Assembly: GCA_026387665.1 (NCBI GenBank)
Contig: JAPLLG010000007.1
Coordinates: 372,001-436,000 of the forward strand
Source of the DNA: Nitrospirota bacterium
Lineage (GTDB): Bacteria; Nitrospirota; Nitrospiria; Nitrospirales; Nitrospiraceae
Length of the DNA: 64,000 nucleotides
Direction of reading: 5' to 3'
The notes under the pieces were generated by a model that saw only the letters and a list, made by a program, of their open reading frames with translations, was not told the DNA's origin and made no database searches. Made by a program: the position numbers and the translations under genes. Every line of letters starts with the position of its first letter. Positions within the stretch are counted from its first letter, which is position 1. Positions 19,944 through 29,887 of this stretch are shown one piece after another.

Positions 19944-21062
19944 TTAGACTCCCGCCTCTCTACCAGACCGGTCGACATCATGATGGCCCTCCATGAGTGC
20001 GTAGCATTCGCGGACGATGACCTCCGCCGCGTCGGTTCGTCTCATCGCTAGACTGGCAGCGCCCATCGCCTGCACTCGCGCTGGATCCCCGAGAATATCC
20101 GCCACCGCGCGAGCCAACGTAGAACCAGTGAGCGCCGCTTGCGGAAGCACGACGGCGGCCCCTGCCGCCTCCATCACCTTGGCATTCTGCATCTGATGGT
20201 TATAGATGGCGGACGGCAGCGGGATCAGGATGGCTGGCTTGCCACATGTCGTCAGTTCCGCCACTGTCATGGCTCCGGCTCGCGCCACCACGAGGTCCGC
20301 CTGCCGTAACTCGGCAGGCATGTCATAAAGGAATGGGGTCACCTGAGCGGAGATGCCGGCGCGACGATAGGCCTCAGCCACCCGCGCCTGGTCGGACTCG
20401 CCGGTCTGATGGGTTACGGTAAACTGTGGCAACTGCGTCATCAATTCTGGCAATCCTTCTATCACCGCCGTATTAATCGCCTTCGCCCCCTGGCTCCCGC
20501 CGAAAATCAACAGATGGAACGGCTTCCGGTTTTCCTGGCTCTGCTGCGCGAAGTCCAGAAAGGTCTTGCGAATCGGAATCCCCGTCACCCGCACCTTGGA
20601 CCGCGTGAACGACGCGGCCGCTGACTCGAATCCGAGAAACACCAATTGCGCGAAGGGGCCCACCGCTTTATTCGCCATACCGGGCCGTGCATTCGGCTCA
20701 AGAATCACGCGTGGCACCCCCGTCAAGGCTGCGGCTAACAGCACCATTGGACTGGTATAGCCGCCGATCCCGATCACCAGATCCGCCCGTCTCGTTCGCA
20801 GAATCTTCAAACACTGCCACAAACTTTTCGGCAGGACGCACAGTCCCCTCACCGCCCCGAATAGCCCCTTGCCCATCACCGGCTGGGCACTGATCAGAGC
20901 CAGCTCGAATCCCTCATGGGCCAGCACCTTCGATTCGAGTCCCCGCGAGGTCCCCACGAAGAGCACCTGGGTTGCGGGGTCGCGCCGGAGAAACTCTCGC
21001 GCCAACGCCACAGCCGGATAGAGATGACCACCGGTTCCCCCTGCTGCAATGACGATCGTCAT
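19944..21062 (-). CDS. murG: UDP-N-acetylglucosamine--MurNAc-pentapeptide-PP-undecaprenol GlcNAc transferase
   Basis: The 372-residue GT28 enzyme converts lipid I to lipid II at the inner membrane face. It starts MTIVIAAGGTGGHLYPAVAL and has IGIGGYTSPMVLLAA, LIFGGSQGAKAIN and the UDP-GlcNAc site ADLVVARAGAMTVAELTTCGKPAILIP. The open frame continues for over 440 codons upstream, but that part is only an antisense-like shadow of ftsW, so the ATG at 21062, which overlaps the ftsW stop as ATGA, is clearly the start. Confidence 0.96.
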   Translation of the reverse strand: MTIVIAAGGTGGHLYPAVALAREFLRRDPATQVLFVGTSRGLESKVLAHEGFELALISAQPVMGKGLFGAVRGLCVLPKSLWQCLKILRTRRADLVIGIGGYTSPMVLLAAALTGVPRVILEPNARPGMANKAVGPFAQLVFLGFESAAASFTRSKVRVTGIPIRKTFLDFAQQSQENRKPFHLLIFGGSQGAKAINTAVIEGLPELMTQLPQFTVTHQTGESDQARVAEAYRRAGISAQVTPFLYDMPAELRQADLVVARAGAMTVAELTTCGKPAILIPLPSAIYNHQMQNAKVMEAAGAAVVLPQAALTGSTLARAVADILGDPARVQAMGAASLAMRRTDAAEVIVRECYALMEGHHDVDRSGREAGV

Positions 21063-22255
21063 TCGTGATCCGATCCACCCCGTCCACCTCGCGAGCCGCC
21101 CGCATGCCGGTCGCGAGAAATGCTGAGCAAGATCCCCACACCGATCAAACTGACCACAAGCGACGACCCCCCGTAACTGACGAACGGCAAGGTCAGCCCC
21201 TTCGTCGGCAAGAGCCCTGTCACCACCGCCGCATTCACCAAGGCCTGACCGCCGATCAAGAGGGTAATGCCCATGCCCAGATGCCGGCCGAACGGCACCC
21301 GCGCGCGCGCGGCGATCTGAAAGCCCCGCCAGACGAACACCGCAAAGAGCAGGATCACGGTGACGGTCCCCACGAGCCCCAGTTCTTCTCCCACCAACGA
21401 CAACACAAAATCCGTATGAGCCTCCGGGAGGAAGTAGAGCTTCTGCTTGCCCTCGCCCAACCCCACTCCGAAGGACCCGCCGCTGCCGAACGCCAGAAAG
21501 GACTGAGTAATTTGAAACCCGGCAGCCGACGCTTCCTTCCAGGGAGCCAGAAAAGTCATAAGCCGTTGCCGCCGGTAACTGGACCCGAGGACCAGCACCA
21601 TGACGACCGGAATAGCGCAGAGAGCCAGCGTCAACAGATGGGAAAGACGCGCCCCGGCGAGGAAACAAAGCCCGATCGTCACCAGCCCGATCACCACGAC
21701 CGTCCCAAGATCCGGTTCGAGCAAGACCAGCCCGCTCAGCACGCCCAACACGATCAAGGCCGGCAGCAGACCCTCGCGAAACGACGCGATCTTGTCCCCT
21801 TTTCTGGTCAGATAGGCCGCCATATAAATGACCACCACCAGCTTGATCATTTCCGCCGGCTGCATCGAGATCGGCCCCAACCGCAACCAGCGCCGCGCCC
21901 CCTTGGCCGCCACACCCAGCCCCGGCACCAGCACCATGATCAGCAGCAGCAGCATGCAGAGCAACATCGGAATGGAGAGCTTCTTCCACAGCGTGTAATC
22001 GATGCGCGACGTGAGATGCATCAAGAGAAAGCCGAAGGCGAGCCAGGCGATCTGCCGCTTCAGGAAAAACCCTGAATCGTGAAACCGGTTGCCCGCCACA
22101 ATGGCGCTCGCGCTGAACACCATGACCAGGCCCACCAGGGCCAGGGTCATGGTAACCGCCAACAGCGTGTGGTCCGCCGCCACCCGCTGCTTGCCCGATC
22201 GTTGGCTGGTCTGGGACCATGGAAGCGCCAGGGTCCCTGCTGATCGATGCGCCAT
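21059..22255 (-). CDS. ftsW: Peptidoglycan glycosyltransferase FtsW (SEDS family)
   Basis: The 398-residue polytopic protein polymerises lipid II at the septum together with FtsI. About ten membrane helices are visible. Family signatures include MVFSASAIVAG at the first helix, ARRWLRLGPISMQPAEMIKL with the catalytic-loop region after it, LLEPDLGTVVVI, and FVSYGGSSLVVSLIGVGILL near the C-terminus. The tail is Gly/Arg-rich and cytoplasmic. It lies between murD and murG and shares four bases with murG. Confidence 0.96.
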   Translation of the reverse strand: MAHRSAGTLALPWSQTSQRSGKQRVAADHTLLAVTMTLALVGLVMVFSASAIVAGNRFHDSGFFLKRQIAWLAFGFLLMHLTSRIDYTLWKKLSIPMLLCMLLLLIMVLVPGLGVAAKGARRWLRLGPISMQPAEMIKLVVVIYMAAYLTRKGDKIASFREGLLPALIVLGVLSGLVLLEPDLGTVVVIGLVTIGLCFLAGARLSHLLTLALCAIPVVMVLVLGSSYRRQRLMTFLAPWKEASAAGFQITQSFLAFGSGGSFGVGLGEGKQKLYFLPEAHTDFVLSLVGEELGLVGTVTVILLFAVFVWRGFQIAARARVPFGRHLGMGITLLIGGQALVNAAVVTGLLPTKGLTLPFVSYGGSSLVVSLIGVGILLSISRDRHAGGSRGGRGGSDHE

Positions 22256-22287
22256 TGCTCAGAACCGCCCCTCCCTTGCCTGGCACG

Positions 22288-23697
22288 TCACGCCGGTAAC
22301 GCATGAACCAATGTCTTAAATTGACGACCACGGTCTTGATAGTCCGCGAACATATCGAAGCTGGCGCAGCAAGGAGACAACAACACGACATCGCCGGACG
22401 CAGCCCCCTGCGCCGCGCAATCCACGGCCTCCTGCAAGCTGGCCGCGTCGGTCATCGTGGCGACCCCCTCCCAGGCCCGTCGCAACAAAGGCGCCGCTTC
22501 TCCGATCAGAATCACGCGCTTGACCCTCCGGCCGACCGCCTGAGCCAGCCGCGAAAAGTCGCCGCCCTTATCCCGTCCGCCGGCAATGAGCCAAATCGGT
22601 TGATCGATACTCTCCAGCGCCTTGAGCGTGGCATCGACATTCGTGCCCTTCGAATCGTTCACGAATCGGACCCCCCGCCGCTCACGGACAATCTCCAACG
22701 CATGTTCGAGTCCGGGAAAGGTCGCGAGGACTCGCCGAATCACCTCAAGGGGACAGCCGCACAACACCGCATAGGTCACGGCCGCCATGACGTTCTGCAC
22801 ATTGTGATTGCCGATGATGCGGATCTCGCTCCTGCGACAAATCTCCTGCCGAACTCCTGTGACCGTTGTCACGATCCGGTCTCCTTCGAGATAGGTTCCC
22901 CCGGACAGATCGGCCCCGATCGTAGACCCACTCGTAAATCCCAGCCGCTGTGCGGACACACGATGCCGCAACGGGGCCACACGGTCATCGTCGAGGTTGA
23001 ACAGGGCGAAATCCGACGAGGTTTGATTCTCGAAGATCCGCTGTTTCGCCGCGACATAATCGTCCAGCGACTCATACCGGTCCTGATGATCCACCGTCAC
23101 ATTGAGCAGGGCAGCGACCCAGGGATGGAATCGGTCGATCGTTTCCAGCTGGAAACTGGAGACCTCCACGACCAGATAATCGTAGGGACTTGGCTTCTCC
23201 TCTTGCTGGGCGCGAAAATCTTCCAGCGCCGCCTCGCTCAAGGCCGTGCCGAGATTGCCGCCGACAAATGCCCGCTTGCTGCTCTCGGCCAGAAACTTAC
23301 CGATCAAGGTCACAGTCGTGCTCTTGCCGTTGGTGCCGGTGATGGCCAGAATCGGACTTCGAATAAATTGCGAGGCCAACTCCAATTCGCCGATCACCTT
23401 CACCCCACGCCGACGCGCTGCTTCGAGCGAGGCCAAGCGATAGGGCACTCCCGGGCTGATCACCACCAGCTCCGCCTCATCCAGCGACGATTCGTACCGA
23501 GCCCCGACGGTCACGCCGACGTGATCGCGATCGATGGAACCGAGGATCGACGTCAGTTCCGCCGGTTCCTTCCGGTCTGCCACCGTGACCTGGGCCCCCG
23601 CAGCCTGGAGCAGGCGGCAAGCAGCCACGCCACTTCTGGCCAGTCCCATCACTGTGACTTTGGCTCCCGCAAGTTTCACTGTGGCGACTCCCACCAT
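22288..23697 (-). CDS. murD: UDP-N-acetylmuramoyl-L-alanine--D-glutamate ligase
   Basis: The 469-residue Mur ligase adds D-Glu. The N-terminal domain has [15 protein letters not shown], the ATP loop is [16 protein letters not shown], and [18 protein letters not shown] and [13 protein letters not shown] are the usual MurD blocks. The end has [20 protein letters not shown], where a Ser is more usual than the first Cys (SPACAS). It begins four bases after mraY and is followed by ftsW. Confidence 0.96.
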   Translation of the reverse strand: MVGVATVKLAGAKVTVMGLARSGVAACRLLQAAGAQVTVADRKEPAELTSILGSIDRDHVGVTVGARYESSLDEAELVVISPGVPYRLASLEAARRRGVKVIGELELASQFIRSPILAITGTNGKSTTVTLIGKFLAESSKRAFVGGNLGTALSEAALEDFRAQQEEKPSPYDYLVVEVSSFQLETIDRFHPWVAALLNVTVDHQDRYESLDDYVAAKQRIFENQTSSDFALFNLDDDRVAPLRHRVSAQRLGFTSGSTIGADLSGGTYLEGDRIVTTVTGVRQEICRRSEIRIIGNHNVQNVMAAVTYAVLCGCPLEVIRRVLATFPGLEHALEIVRERRGVRFVNDSKGTNVDATLKALESIDQPIWLIAGGRDKGGDFSRLAQAVGRRVKRVILIGEAAPLLRRAWEGVATMTDAASLQEAVDCAAQGAASGDVVLLSPCCASFDMFADYQDRGRQFKTLVHALPA

Positions 23698-23701
23698 GCC
23701 A

Positions 23702-24778
23702 TCACCGGAGCTTTAAGGTACTCAAACTCAACAAGGCCAACAGAATGGCGATGATCCACAAACGCACCACGACCTTCGGCTCCTCCCATCCCTTCATCTC
23801 AAAGTGATGATGGATCGGCGCCATGAGGAAAATCCGCTTCCCGCGCGACTTGAACGACACGACCTGGAAAATGACCGAGACCGCTTCGATCACAAATACC
23901 CCGCCGACCATGAGGAGCAGCAGCTCGTGTTTGCTGATCACCGCGACTGTCCCCAGCGCCGCCCCCAGCGGAAGCGACCCGACGTCTCCCATGAACACGG
24001 TCGCCGGATAGGAATTGAACCAGAGGAATCCCAGACTCGCCCCCAGGATGGAGGCGGTGAAGACCGCCAGTTCGCCCGCTCCCTCGATGTGTTGAATGAG
24101 CAGATAGTCAGACATCACGCGATGGCCGACGATATAGGCTACGATCGTATAGGCCAGGGCCGCGATCATGACCGGTCCGATCGCCAATCCATCGAGGCCG
24201 TCGGTCAGATTGACGGCGTTGGAGCTCCCGACAATGACCAGGACGGCAAAGGCGATATAAAACCAGCCGAGATCCGGAACGAAATTCTTGAAGAAGGGAA
24301 TGCTGAGCTTGGTCGTATAGCCAGGCAGGAAATAGAGAGCGACCGCGATCGCCAAGGCCAGCACGATTTGCGCCGTAAATTTCTGCCCCGCGGTGAGCCC
24401 CTTCGACTGCGCCTTGACGAACTTGAGATAGTCGTCCACAAATCCGATCGCCCCGAACCCCACCGTGGCGGCGAGCACCAGCCAGACATAGGCCCGCGAG
24501 ATATCGGCCCAGAGAAGCGTCGAGATGACCACCGCAAAAATGATGAGCACACCTCCCATGGTGGGCGTGCCGCTCTTGGCCAGATGGCTCTTGGGACCGT
24601 CATCGCGGATCTGCTGGCCCAGCTTAATTTCCTGCAACTTCCGGATCACCCAGGGCGCCAGGACGAAGGCAATCAAAAATGCCGTCACGGCCGCATAGAT
24701 GATGCGGAAGCTCAAATACCGAAAGACGTTCAGGAACGAATATTCGGTATGAAACGGATAGAGCCAGTTATAAAACAT
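23702..24778 (-). CDS. mraY: Phospho-N-acetylmuramoyl-pentapeptide transferase
   Basis: The 358-residue enzyme with about ten membrane helices makes lipid I from undecaprenyl phosphate. Diagnostic segments are [20 protein letters not shown], the aspartate-rich [43 protein letters not shown] and the histidine motif [15 protein letters not shown]. The N-terminal [19 protein letters not shown] is typical. It is the fifth step-encoding gene of the cluster, between murF and murD. Confidence 0.97.
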   Translation of the reverse strand: MFYNWLYPFHTEYSFLNVFRYLSFRIIYAAVTAFLIAFVLAPWVIRKLQEIKLGQQIRDDGPKSHLAKSGTPTMGGVLIIFAVVISTLLWADISRAYVWLVLAATVGFGAIGFVDDYLKFVKAQSKGLTAGQKFTAQIVLALAIAVALYFLPGYTTKLSIPFFKNFVPDLGWFYIAFAVLVIVGSSNAVNLTDGLDGLAIGPVMIAALAYTIVAYIVGHRVMSDYLLIQHIEGAGELAVFTASILGASLGFLWFNSYPATVFMGDVGSLPLGAALGTVAVISKHELLLLMVGGVFVIEAVSVIFQVVSFKSRGKRIFLMAPIHHHFEMKGWEEPKVVVRLWIIAILLALLSLSTLKLR

Positions 24779-24817
24779 GCCGTCTATACCTCAACCAAAA
24801 TGAACCACACCGATGCC

Positions 24818-26272
24818 TTACGATGCCTGCTTGATGACCGCCCTCATCCCCGTCAGAACCTGGACCACCTGCTCCATCTTCATGCCGCGAGAAGCCTTCA
24901 CCAGCACCACGTCACCCTGCCGCACCATCTTCTTGAGCCGATCGGCCGCGGCCACCGCATCCGCCGCTTCCTCGATCTGCGCATCGGCCATCCCGCCGCG
25001 CCTGGCTCCCTCTGCGATGTCCCGACCCAATGTTCCACAGGCGATCAGCCGCGACAGACCCTGCGTGGCCAGGAACTGCCCGACCTCCCGGTGCATCGGG
25101 CGGCTCTCAGGGCCGAGCTCCAGCATATCTCCCAGGACGGCAATCCGTTCGCGCGCCGGGCTCCACTGCGCCAACAGCTGAAGCGCCGCTTTCATCGACG
25201 CCGGGTTGGCGTTGTAGCAATCGTTGATGATATGGACGCCATGATGGGTCACCACCTGCGACCGCATCGCGGCGGGGCGGAATCGGCCCAGCCCCTGAAC
25301 AATCATCGAACCGGACAGGTTCAACGCCGCACCGACTGCCGCAGCGGCAAGCGCATTGGTCACGTTGTGGGCTCCATGCACCTTGATTCGCACGGCGATG
25401 GGACGGCTCTTTCCGGGAAGGTGCAGGCGGAAGGTCGTGCCCTGGCGGGCGTCGGACGTGACCTCGCTCGCGCGGACATCGGCCATCTCTGAAAATCCGA
25501 ACGACATGACGCGGCATTGCGCGCGCGAGGCGAGATAGTCGAAGTAGGGATCGTCGGCGTTCAAGATCGCCGTGCCATCGGCCGGAAGCATGTCCAACAG
25601 TTCCGCCTTGGCCTGCGCCGAGCCTTCCATGCTCCCGAAGAACTCCAGATGATCGGGGCCGATATTGGTGATCAACCCGACCGTGGGCCGGACAATCTCA
25701 CAGAGCCTGGTCGTCTGCCCCTGATGATCCACTCCCATCTCGATGACCGCCGCTTGATGGCGAGCTGTGAGCCGGAACAGGGTATGGGGCACGCCGATCC
25801 GATTATTGAAATTCCCCTCGGTCTTCAACGTGCGCCACCGCTGCGCCAACACCGCCGCCACCATATCTTTCGTCGTCGTCTTGCCGTTGCTGCCGGTCAC
25901 CGCCACCACGGGGATCGAGAATCGGCTGCGATGATGGGTCGCCAACTGCTGATAGGCGAACAGGGGATCCTGCACGCCGAACAGAAAGGGGGCCGACCGT
26001 CCCTCAAAAAGCCGCGCCGACGCGGAGCCGGACGGCAGGCGGTATTCATCGTGCACGATCGCGCCAGCCGCGCCTTTCGCGAGCACGGCCGGCACGAACT
26101 CATGGCCATCGAACTGCTCGCCTCGCAACGCGACAAAAAGATCCCCGCGGCGAATCGATCGCGAATCCGTGCTGACCTGTCTGATCCGGCGCTTCCCCGA
26201 TACCGAATCCCGGCCAGCGAGGATCTTCACGCTGATGACTTCCCGCAATTCTTCAACCGTAAAGAGTCCCAT
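24818..26272 (-). CDS. murF: UDP-N-acetylmuramoyl-tripeptide--D-alanyl-D-alanine ligase
   Basis: The 484-residue Mur ligase adds D-Ala-D-Ala, completing the pentapeptide. It has STDSRSIRRGDLFVALRGE, the ATP loop VAVTGSNGKTTTKDM, NRIGVPHTLFRL, HGVHIINDCYNANPASMKAA and VAVLGDML-type block IAVLGDMLELG. GAGG five bases before the ATG at 26272 fixes the start; a TTG 17 codons upstream would overlap murE. It follows murE by 41 bases. Confidence 0.95.
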   Translation of the reverse strand: MGLFTVEELREVISVKILAGRDSVSGKRRIRQVSTDSRSIRRGDLFVALRGEQFDGHEFVPAVLAKGAAGAIVHDEYRLPSGSASARLFEGRSAPFLFGVQDPLFAYQQLATHHRSRFSIPVVAVTGSNGKTTTKDMVAAVLAQRWRTLKTEGNFNNRIGVPHTLFRLTARHQAAVIEMGVDHQGQTTRLCEIVRPTVGLITNIGPDHLEFFGSMEGSAQAKAELLDMLPADGTAILNADDPYFDYLASRAQCRVMSFGFSEMADVRASEVTSDARQGTTFRLHLPGKSRPIAVRIKVHGAHNVTNALAAAAVGAALNLSGSMIVQGLGRFRPAAMRSQVVTHHGVHIINDCYNANPASMKAALQLLAQWSPARERIAVLGDMLELGPESRPMHREVGQFLATQGLSRLIACGTLGRDIAEGARRGGMADAQIEEAADAVAAADRLKKMVRQGDVVLVKASRGMKMEQVVQVLTGMRAVIKQAS

Positions 26273-26313
26273 CGATTCCTCGCCCTGTCCGACCTTGGCT
26301 ATGCCCTGAATCG

Positions 26314-27831
26314 TCACGCGCAACCCTGCAGCTGCTGGATCGCTTCGCGCGCGACCTCCCGGTCGTCAAAATGAAATTTCTTCGTCCCGATGATTTGATA
26401 GTCTTCATGCCCCTTGCCGGCAATGAGCACCATGTCGCCGCGGTGCGCCTCGCGGATCGCCGCGCCGATCGCCTCACGCCGGTCCGGCACCAGGCGATAC
26501 TGCACATGGCTCCGGTGCGCCAGCGCCTCGCGCACGCCGACCTCGACTTCACGAAGGATCGCCATCGGGTCCTCGGTGCGCGGATTGTCGGAGGTCAGCA
26601 CCACCACATCACTGTACTCCACGGCGGCGCGGCCCATCTTAGGCCGCTTCCCTCGATCCCGATCACCGCCGCAGCCGAACACCGTAATGATCCGATCGGT
26701 CTTTAAGACCTGGGCGGCCGTGAGCAGCCGGACGAGGGCATCTTCCGTATGGGCATAATCGACGACCACGGTAAAGTCCTGCCCCGACGAGACCCGTTCG
26801 AACCGGCCTGGGACATTCGTAATATGGGCAGCCGCTTCGCAGATCTGATCCGCCGTTGCCCCATCATGCAGCGCCACTCCGATCGCCCCCAGCAAGTTGT
26901 AGACGTTATGTTCCCCCACCAGCCGGCTCTCGACCGTGAACGAACCGGCAGGAGTCGCAGCGGTAAAGGTCGTCCCCGACAGAGAGAGACGCACAGCTTC
27001 CGCCTTGAGCTCAGCCTTGTTCTGCAGGGCATAACCCCAGACCGGCACAGGACAGGCGGCCCGGATCGCAGTCCCTCTCGGATCATCCATATTGACGATG
27101 GCGCGTTTCCCCGTCTTCTGCCCCCCGGCCAATCCGGTAAATAATTTCAGCTTCTCTGCAAAGTACTCATCCATCGTGTGATGAAAATCGAGGTGATCCT
27201 GCGTGAGGTTCGTAAAGACCGCCACGTCATACTCGCAGCCGGACGTCCGGTCTAACGCGAGGGCATGGGACGACACTTCCATCACGGTGGCATCGAGTCC
27301 ATGTTCAACCATCTTCGCCAACAATTGCTGAAGATCGAGCGCGCCGGGCGTCGTGTGCGAGGCGGGAAAGGTCTCCTGCCCGATCTGATACCCCACCGTG
27401 CCGATCAACCCCACCTTCCGACCGATTCCTTCCAGCAACGATTTACAGAGGCACGTGGTCGTAGTCTTTCCGTTCGTGCCGGTCACGCCGATCATCTTGA
27501 GACGGGAAGAAGGATCTCCATGGAACCGGCTTCCGAGCAGCCCGAGCGCCTTGCGCGAATCAGCCACCAGCACGAGGGGCAACGGCCCTGAAGCCACAGG
27601 AACCTGCGCAACAATCGCGCCGGCTCCGGCCTTGATGGCCTGCTCGATAAAATTGTGGCCGTCGACTCGCTCGCCCTTGACGGCCACGAAAAGACTCCCG
27701 GCCGTGACCGCCCGTGAATCGTCCGTAATCCCCTGCACCGGACGAGTCATCTCGCCGCGCTGCTCCAGAATCGCGACCTGCCCACGGAGCGCCGTGAGCA
27801 ATTGCGTAAGGGTGAGAGGATCGCGCGTCAT
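26314..27831 (-). CDS. murE: UDP-N-acetylmuramoyl-L-alanyl-D-glutamate--2,6-diaminopimelate ligase
   Basis: The 505-residue Mur ligase adds the third stem residue. The ATP loop is GVTGTNGKTTTTCL, then LDFHHTMDEYFAEKLKLF, VDYAHTEDALVRLL and GCGGDRDRGKRPKMGR. The substrate motif is DNPRTEDP, whose DNPR form is known to select meso-diaminopimelate rather than lysine, so the wall is inferred to be of the DAP type. It starts five bases after ftsI and precedes murF. Confidence 0.96.
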   Translation of the reverse strand: MTRDPLTLTQLLTALRGQVAILEQRGEMTRPVQGITDDSRAVTAGSLFVAVKGERVDGHNFIEQAIKAGAGAIVAQVPVASGPLPLVLVADSRKALGLLGSRFHGDPSSRLKMIGVTGTNGKTTTTCLCKSLLEGIGRKVGLIGTVGYQIGQETFPASHTTPGALDLQQLLAKMVEHGLDATVMEVSSHALALDRTSGCEYDVAVFTNLTQDHLDFHHTMDEYFAEKLKLFTGLAGGQKTGKRAIVNMDDPRGTAIRAACPVPVWGYALQNKAELKAEAVRLSLSGTTFTAATPAGSFTVESRLVGEHNVYNLLGAIGVALHDGATADQICEAAAHITNVPGRFERVSSGQDFTVVVDYAHTEDALVRLLTAAQVLKTDRIITVFGCGGDRDRGKRPKMGRAAVEYSDVVVLTSDNPRTEDPMAILREVEVGVREALAHRSHVQYRLVPDRREAIGAAIREAHRGDMVLIAGKGHEDYQIIGTKKFHFDDREVAREAIQQLQGCA

Positions 27832-27836
27832 AGCTA

Positions 27837-29555
27837 TTAGTAGTCCCTCGTCGCTAATGCGATTTTCACTGTGTCCTCCCTGGACACTCCGAGATAGTTC
27901 AACACCTGCTCCCCGACCCGCCGAAAGACTGGCGCCGCCACGGTCCCGCCCCAGGCTTCGCCTTGCGGCTCATCGATGACCACGATCATGGCCAAGCGGG
28001 GCGATTCAGCCGGCACATAGCCGACGAACGACCCGACAAACAGAGTGGAGGAATAGCCGCCGGTTCGCGGATCGATCTTTTGCGCCGTCCCCGTTTTGCC
28101 CGCCACACGGAACCCGGGAATCGCCGCCTTCGTGCCCGTACCGTTCGTCACAACCCCTTCCAACATCGTCGTCACCGTCTTGGCCGTCTCCTCCGACACA
28201 ACACGCCGCTTGGCGTGCGGCAGCACTTCCTTCAGGAGGAGCCCCTTCTGATCACGCACTTCGGACACCACATAGGGCTTCATCATCACGCCCCCGTTGG
28301 CGAGGGTCGCCACAGCCGACACCATCTGGAGAGGCGTCACCCCGATCTCCTGTCCCATCGAAATCGACGCCAGCGTGCGGCGGCCCCAGTCCTTGGGCGC
28401 CTTCAAGAGCCCGTTGACTTCGCCCGGCAGATCGATCTCCGTCCGTTGACCGAATCCGAACGCCTGGAGATAGCGGTAGAGCCGCTGGTCGCCGAGCGCC
28501 ATCCCGGTTTTCGCGGCGCCGATGTTGCTGGACTTTTGAATCATCTCGGAAAACGTCATCCAGCCGAGCTTTTCATGGTCGTGAATCGTCGTACTCGCAA
28601 TCGTCATCTTGCCGTTTTCACCGAAGATCATGGAGCCGGGCGTCATCACCTTTTCTTCCAGCGCCGCCGCCGCCACCATCGCCTTCATGGTCGATCCAGG
28701 CTCGTAGGTATCGGTCAGCGCGCGGTTACGCCACCGGTCCGGCGTCAACGAGCTGACGGCATTCGGATCGAACCGCGGACTGACCGCCATCGCGAGAATC
28801 GCGCCTGATTGCGGCTCCATAACAATGATCGTCCCGGACTTGGCATGGGTGCGAACGACCGTCTCGTCGAGTTCTTTTTCTGCAATGTATTGAATGACCT
28901 CGTCCACGGTCAGCGTCAGGGCCTGACCCGGCGTCGGCACTTGCTCTTTTACGCCCTTGGGGAAAATCGTGCGGCCCAGCGCATCGCGCTGCAGCACGGT
29001 CACACGTTTTTCTCCATGCAGTTGCGCATCGTATCGACGCTCAAGCCCCTCCAGCCCCTGCCCATCCATCCCGGAAAATCCAAGGACATGAGACAGCAAC
29101 GGCCCATTGGGATAGAAGCGCTGGCCCTCCATCACCACCCCGATGCCGCCCAACGACAACTGTTCCAACCGCCGCCCCTGCTCAGGCTCGACCTTTCGCG
29201 CCAGCCAGACGAAACTCTTATTCTGCCGGAGCTTCTTCTCCAGCTCGCCGCTTCGAATATGGAGCACCGGGGAAAGATGGCGGGCCACGGCCGAGGGGTT
29301 CTCCAGCGACGTGGGCACGCCGAACACGGAGGGCACCTCCACATTCATCGCGAGCACCTTGCCGTGACGATCCGACACCATGCCCCTGGCACCCTCGAAC
29401 GACACAGTTTTTTGATGTTGGCGATCGGCCTTGGCCGTGAGCTCTGCCGCTTGAAGCACTTGGAGCGTGACTAACCGAAACAGAATGATGCTGAACCCGC
29501 AGAAAAACAGGAACAGCATCACATAGCGACGACCGCGTGAGGGGCCGACTGTCAC
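27837..29555 (-). CDS. ftsI: Peptidoglycan D,D-transpeptidase FtsI (PBP3)
   Basis: The 572-residue class B penicillin-binding protein cross-links septal wall. It has one N-terminal membrane helix (about 12-33), a pedestal domain and a transpeptidase domain with SxxK as STMK (288-291), SxN as SSN (342-344) and KTGT (487-490). It works with FtsW. The start is a GTG overlapping the ftsL stop (GTGA). The C-terminus ends shortly after KTGTAQK and the WGGTVAAPVF segment and has no PASTA domains. Confidence 0.96.
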   Translation of the reverse strand: MTVGPSRGRRYVMLFLFFCGFSIILFRLVTLQVLQAAELTAKADRQHQKTVSFEGARGMVSDRHGKVLAMNVEVPSVFGVPTSLENPSAVARHLSPVLHIRSGELEKKLRQNKSFVWLARKVEPEQGRRLEQLSLGGIGVVMEGQRFYPNGPLLSHVLGFSGMDGQGLEGLERRYDAQLHGEKRVTVLQRDALGRTIFPKGVKEQVPTPGQALTLTVDEVIQYIAEKELDETVVRTHAKSGTIIVMEPQSGAILAMAVSPRFDPNAVSSLTPDRWRNRALTDTYEPGSTMKAMVAAAALEEKVMTPGSMIFGENGKMTIASTTIHDHEKLGWMTFSEMIQKSSNIGAAKTGMALGDQRLYRYLQAFGFGQRTEIDLPGEVNGLLKAPKDWGRRTLASISMGQEIGVTPLQMVSAVATLANGGVMMKPYVVSEVRDQKGLLLKEVLPHAKRRVVSEETAKTVTTMLEGVVTNGTGTKAAIPGFRVAGKTGTAQKIDPRTGGYSSTLFVGSFVGYVPAESPRLAMIVVIDEPQGEAWGGTVAAPVFRRVGEQVLNYLGVSREDTVKIALATRDY

Positions 29556-29887
29556 TCGTTTACTCTCCCGGTTACCACATGCCTCGCCAAACGAACCTGC
29601 TCCACGGGCGGAGACGACAAGCCAGGCGCGTCCATCGGCTGATGCACCATCATGACTTGTCCCTGCTGCGGCGGAAGCATCCCCAGCTTCTCCGTCGCCA
29701 CCTTCGCGATCCGCTCAGGCGCCGCCAGCGAAGAAAACTTCACTTGCAGCTGATCCCGCTCCCGCTCCAGCAATATCTTCTGACTCTTCGATCGCTCGAT
29801 CTGATACCCCAGCCGAACGACATCCACCCGTTCCCACACAAACACGAAGACCAACATCACACCGGCTAGAATCGTTAGCGTCTTCAT
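29552..29887 (-). CDS. ftsL: FtsL-like division protein
   Basis: The 111-residue bitopic protein has a membrane helix at the very N-terminus (TILAGVMLVFVFVWERV) followed by a short coiled coil (IERSKSQKILLERERDQLQ) and LAAPERIAKVATEKLGMLPP, a typical FtsL ending. FtsL pairs with FtsB and activates FtsWI. The sequence family is weakly conserved, so the call rests mainly on size, topology and its place between rsmH and ftsI, overlapping both by four bases. Confidence 0.88.
   Translation of the reverse strand: MKTLTILAGVMLVFVFVWERVDVVRLGYQIERSKSQKILLERERDQLQVKFSSLAAPERIAKVATEKLGMLPPQQGQVMMVHQPMDAPGLSSPPVEQVRLARHVVTGRVNE

Noticed and set aside
21063-22391. Open frame continuing upstream of murG for over 440 codons.
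   Set aside because: It is an out-of-frame shadow of ftsW on the same strand; its protein is low-complexity Gly/Arg/Ala-rich and murG has a clear start at 21062.
23804-25492. 562-codon plus-strand open frame opposite mraY and murF.
   Set aside because: Same reason: Asp/His/Arg-rich shadow with no recognisable domain, while the minus strand has well-known enzymes.
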